NCBI GenBank assembly: GCA_964491015.1
Contig: CAZBEY010000014.1
Location: 1 to 34,769, forward strand
Reading direction: 5' to 3'
DNA: 34,769 bases
Source of the DNA: JADFRD01 sp964491015
Lineage (GTDB): Bacteria > Fidelibacterota > Marinisomatia > Marinisomatales > TCS55
Part shown: positions 34,280-34,769 of the stretch, piece after piece
How positions within the stretch are numbered: position 1 is the stretch's first letter
Layout of the letters: every line of letters begins with the position of its first letter
The notes under the pieces: model-generated
Database searches by the model: none
Seen by the model: only the letters and a program-made list of their open reading frames with translations
Told to the model about the DNA's origin: nothing
Program-made: the position numbers and the translations under genes

Positions 34280-34574
34280 AATAAATTCTTCCTGTTTGTA
34301 TATAAATTTGCCGGCGAATTTAACTCAACATTTCATTCTTACAAATTACTATCTGTAACATATTTGTCACAAATCTCAATTTACTAGTATAAATGAATGA
34401 ATGATTGAACAAGGTGTGTCTTCCTCTAATGCAGGCAGTAATGCCGAATTAAGGATATTTGTTAATAGTAAGCGCGCACCTTCAATACCCCAATCTTTCT
34501 TAAACTTATTTTTTTCAAGTATTTTGAACTTTATCAAGCATATATAAATTAATGGAGTCATTATAAATTCTTAT
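34280..34574. other. Intergenic gap between rpmB and dusB-like gene
   Basis: This AT-rich stretch separates the divergent rpmB and dusB-like genes, so promoters for both should be here. I could not pick -35/-10 pairs with confidence. A short minus-strand frame (34376-34561, 61 codons) shows no recognisable features. A GAATGAATGA tandem occurs near 34393. Nothing else is evident. Confidence 0.4.
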
Positions 34575-34769
34575 ATGGAAATCGGTACCATAAAAATACG
34601 GACGTCCATTTTTCTGGCCCCAATGGCAGGCCCCACTACGTCCAAAAAACAGGTCTTCGTAGAGTAGACGTAACGGATTACTCATTTCAAATATTGTGCA
34701 AAGAAATGGGCGACGGTGTCGTCTATTCTGAATTTGTTTCCTCCCATGGGATCATTCGCGAGAATATAG
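34575..34769 (+). pseudogene. dusB-like tRNA-dihydrouridine synthase, 5' end, interrupted, runs off window
   Basis: The ATG at 34575 opens MEIGTIKIRTSIFLAPMAG, the N-terminus of Dus enzymes with the FMN-binding PMAG motif. The next expected residues, VTDYSFQILCKEMG and then VVYSEFVSSHGIIREN, are found in another frame from 34670 to the window edge. Between them (34632-34669) lie 38 extra bases with TAG at 34665-34667, so the gene is not readable as it stands. The insert carries CTACG/CGTAG arms (34636-34640 with 34658-34662). Dus proteins reduce uridines in the tRNA D-loop. The gene may be a pseudogene, carry a small repeat insertion, or hold an assembly error. Confidence 0.7.

Noticed and set aside
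34376..34561. Minus-strand frame of 61 codons upstream of rpmB.
   Set aside because: No recognisable domain, no Shine-Dalgarno and an unremarkable composition; most likely chance in a promoter region.
1..34769. tRNA, rRNA, CRISPR arrays, transposases, prophage or defence genes.
   Set aside because: None was seen; no regularly spaced direct repeats or related protein motifs occur in the window.

Overview
The window is chromosomal DNA from an AT-rich, Gram-negative-type bacterium. Three things point to the FCB superphylum, most plausibly a Marinimicrobia (SAR406)-like lineage: a PorU/gingipain-type C25 peptidase carrying its own type IX secretion C-terminal domain, a lapA/lapB-like pair (usually linked to LPS control), and a short Bacteroidota-like RpoD sigma factor. 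The taxonomic guess is inference. MurE carries the DNPR motif, which predicts meso-diaminopimelate peptidoglycan.

Positions 16-11080 are all on the minus strand. Read in transcription order they are: aconitase and serA (coupled by TAATG), a small GC-rich palindromic intergenic element, a FAD oxidoreductase whose N-terminus lacks a normal start codon, an unlisted 57-residue two-helix membrane protein, a coiled-coil protein, an RpoD-like sigma factor, an M23 peptidase, miaB, a LapA-family protein, a LapB-like TPR protein and a SPOR-domain protein.

Positions 11214-16894 are on the plus strand: the PorU-like peptidase, a VOC-fold protein, Maf and a RodZ-like protein.

Positions 16995-33819 hold a complete division and cell-wall (dcw) cluster: mraZ-rsmH-ftsL-ftsI-murE-murF-mraY-murD-ftsW-murG-murC-murB-ftsQ-ftsA-ftsZ. 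It has no ddl. Most junctions are TAATG or ATGA overlaps. A sigma-70-like promoter overlaps GTGGGT boxes expected of MraZ autoregulation. FtsZ has its own strong Shine-Dalgarno. The cluster carries the precursor from UDP-MurNAc (MurB, MurC, MurD, MurE, MurF) through lipid I and II (MraY, MurG) to septal polymerisation and cross-linking (FtsW, FtsI), together with the FtsZ/FtsA/FtsQ/FtsL divisome.

The most interesting point is murG. It is broken into two frames exactly at an A10 run. A -1 slip there restores the conserved GNPVR motif and a full-length protein, and a perfect 6-bp hairpin (extendable) follows at a suitable distance. This is either programmed recoding or transcriptional slippage, or a one-base homopolymer error.

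Downstream of ftsZ come a palindromic dispersed-repeat-like element, a bidirectional terminator, rpmB on the minus strand, and the start of a dusB-like gene interrupted by a 38-nt insertion. The gene then runs off the window. I saw no tRNA, rRNA, CRISPR array, transposase or prophage gene.
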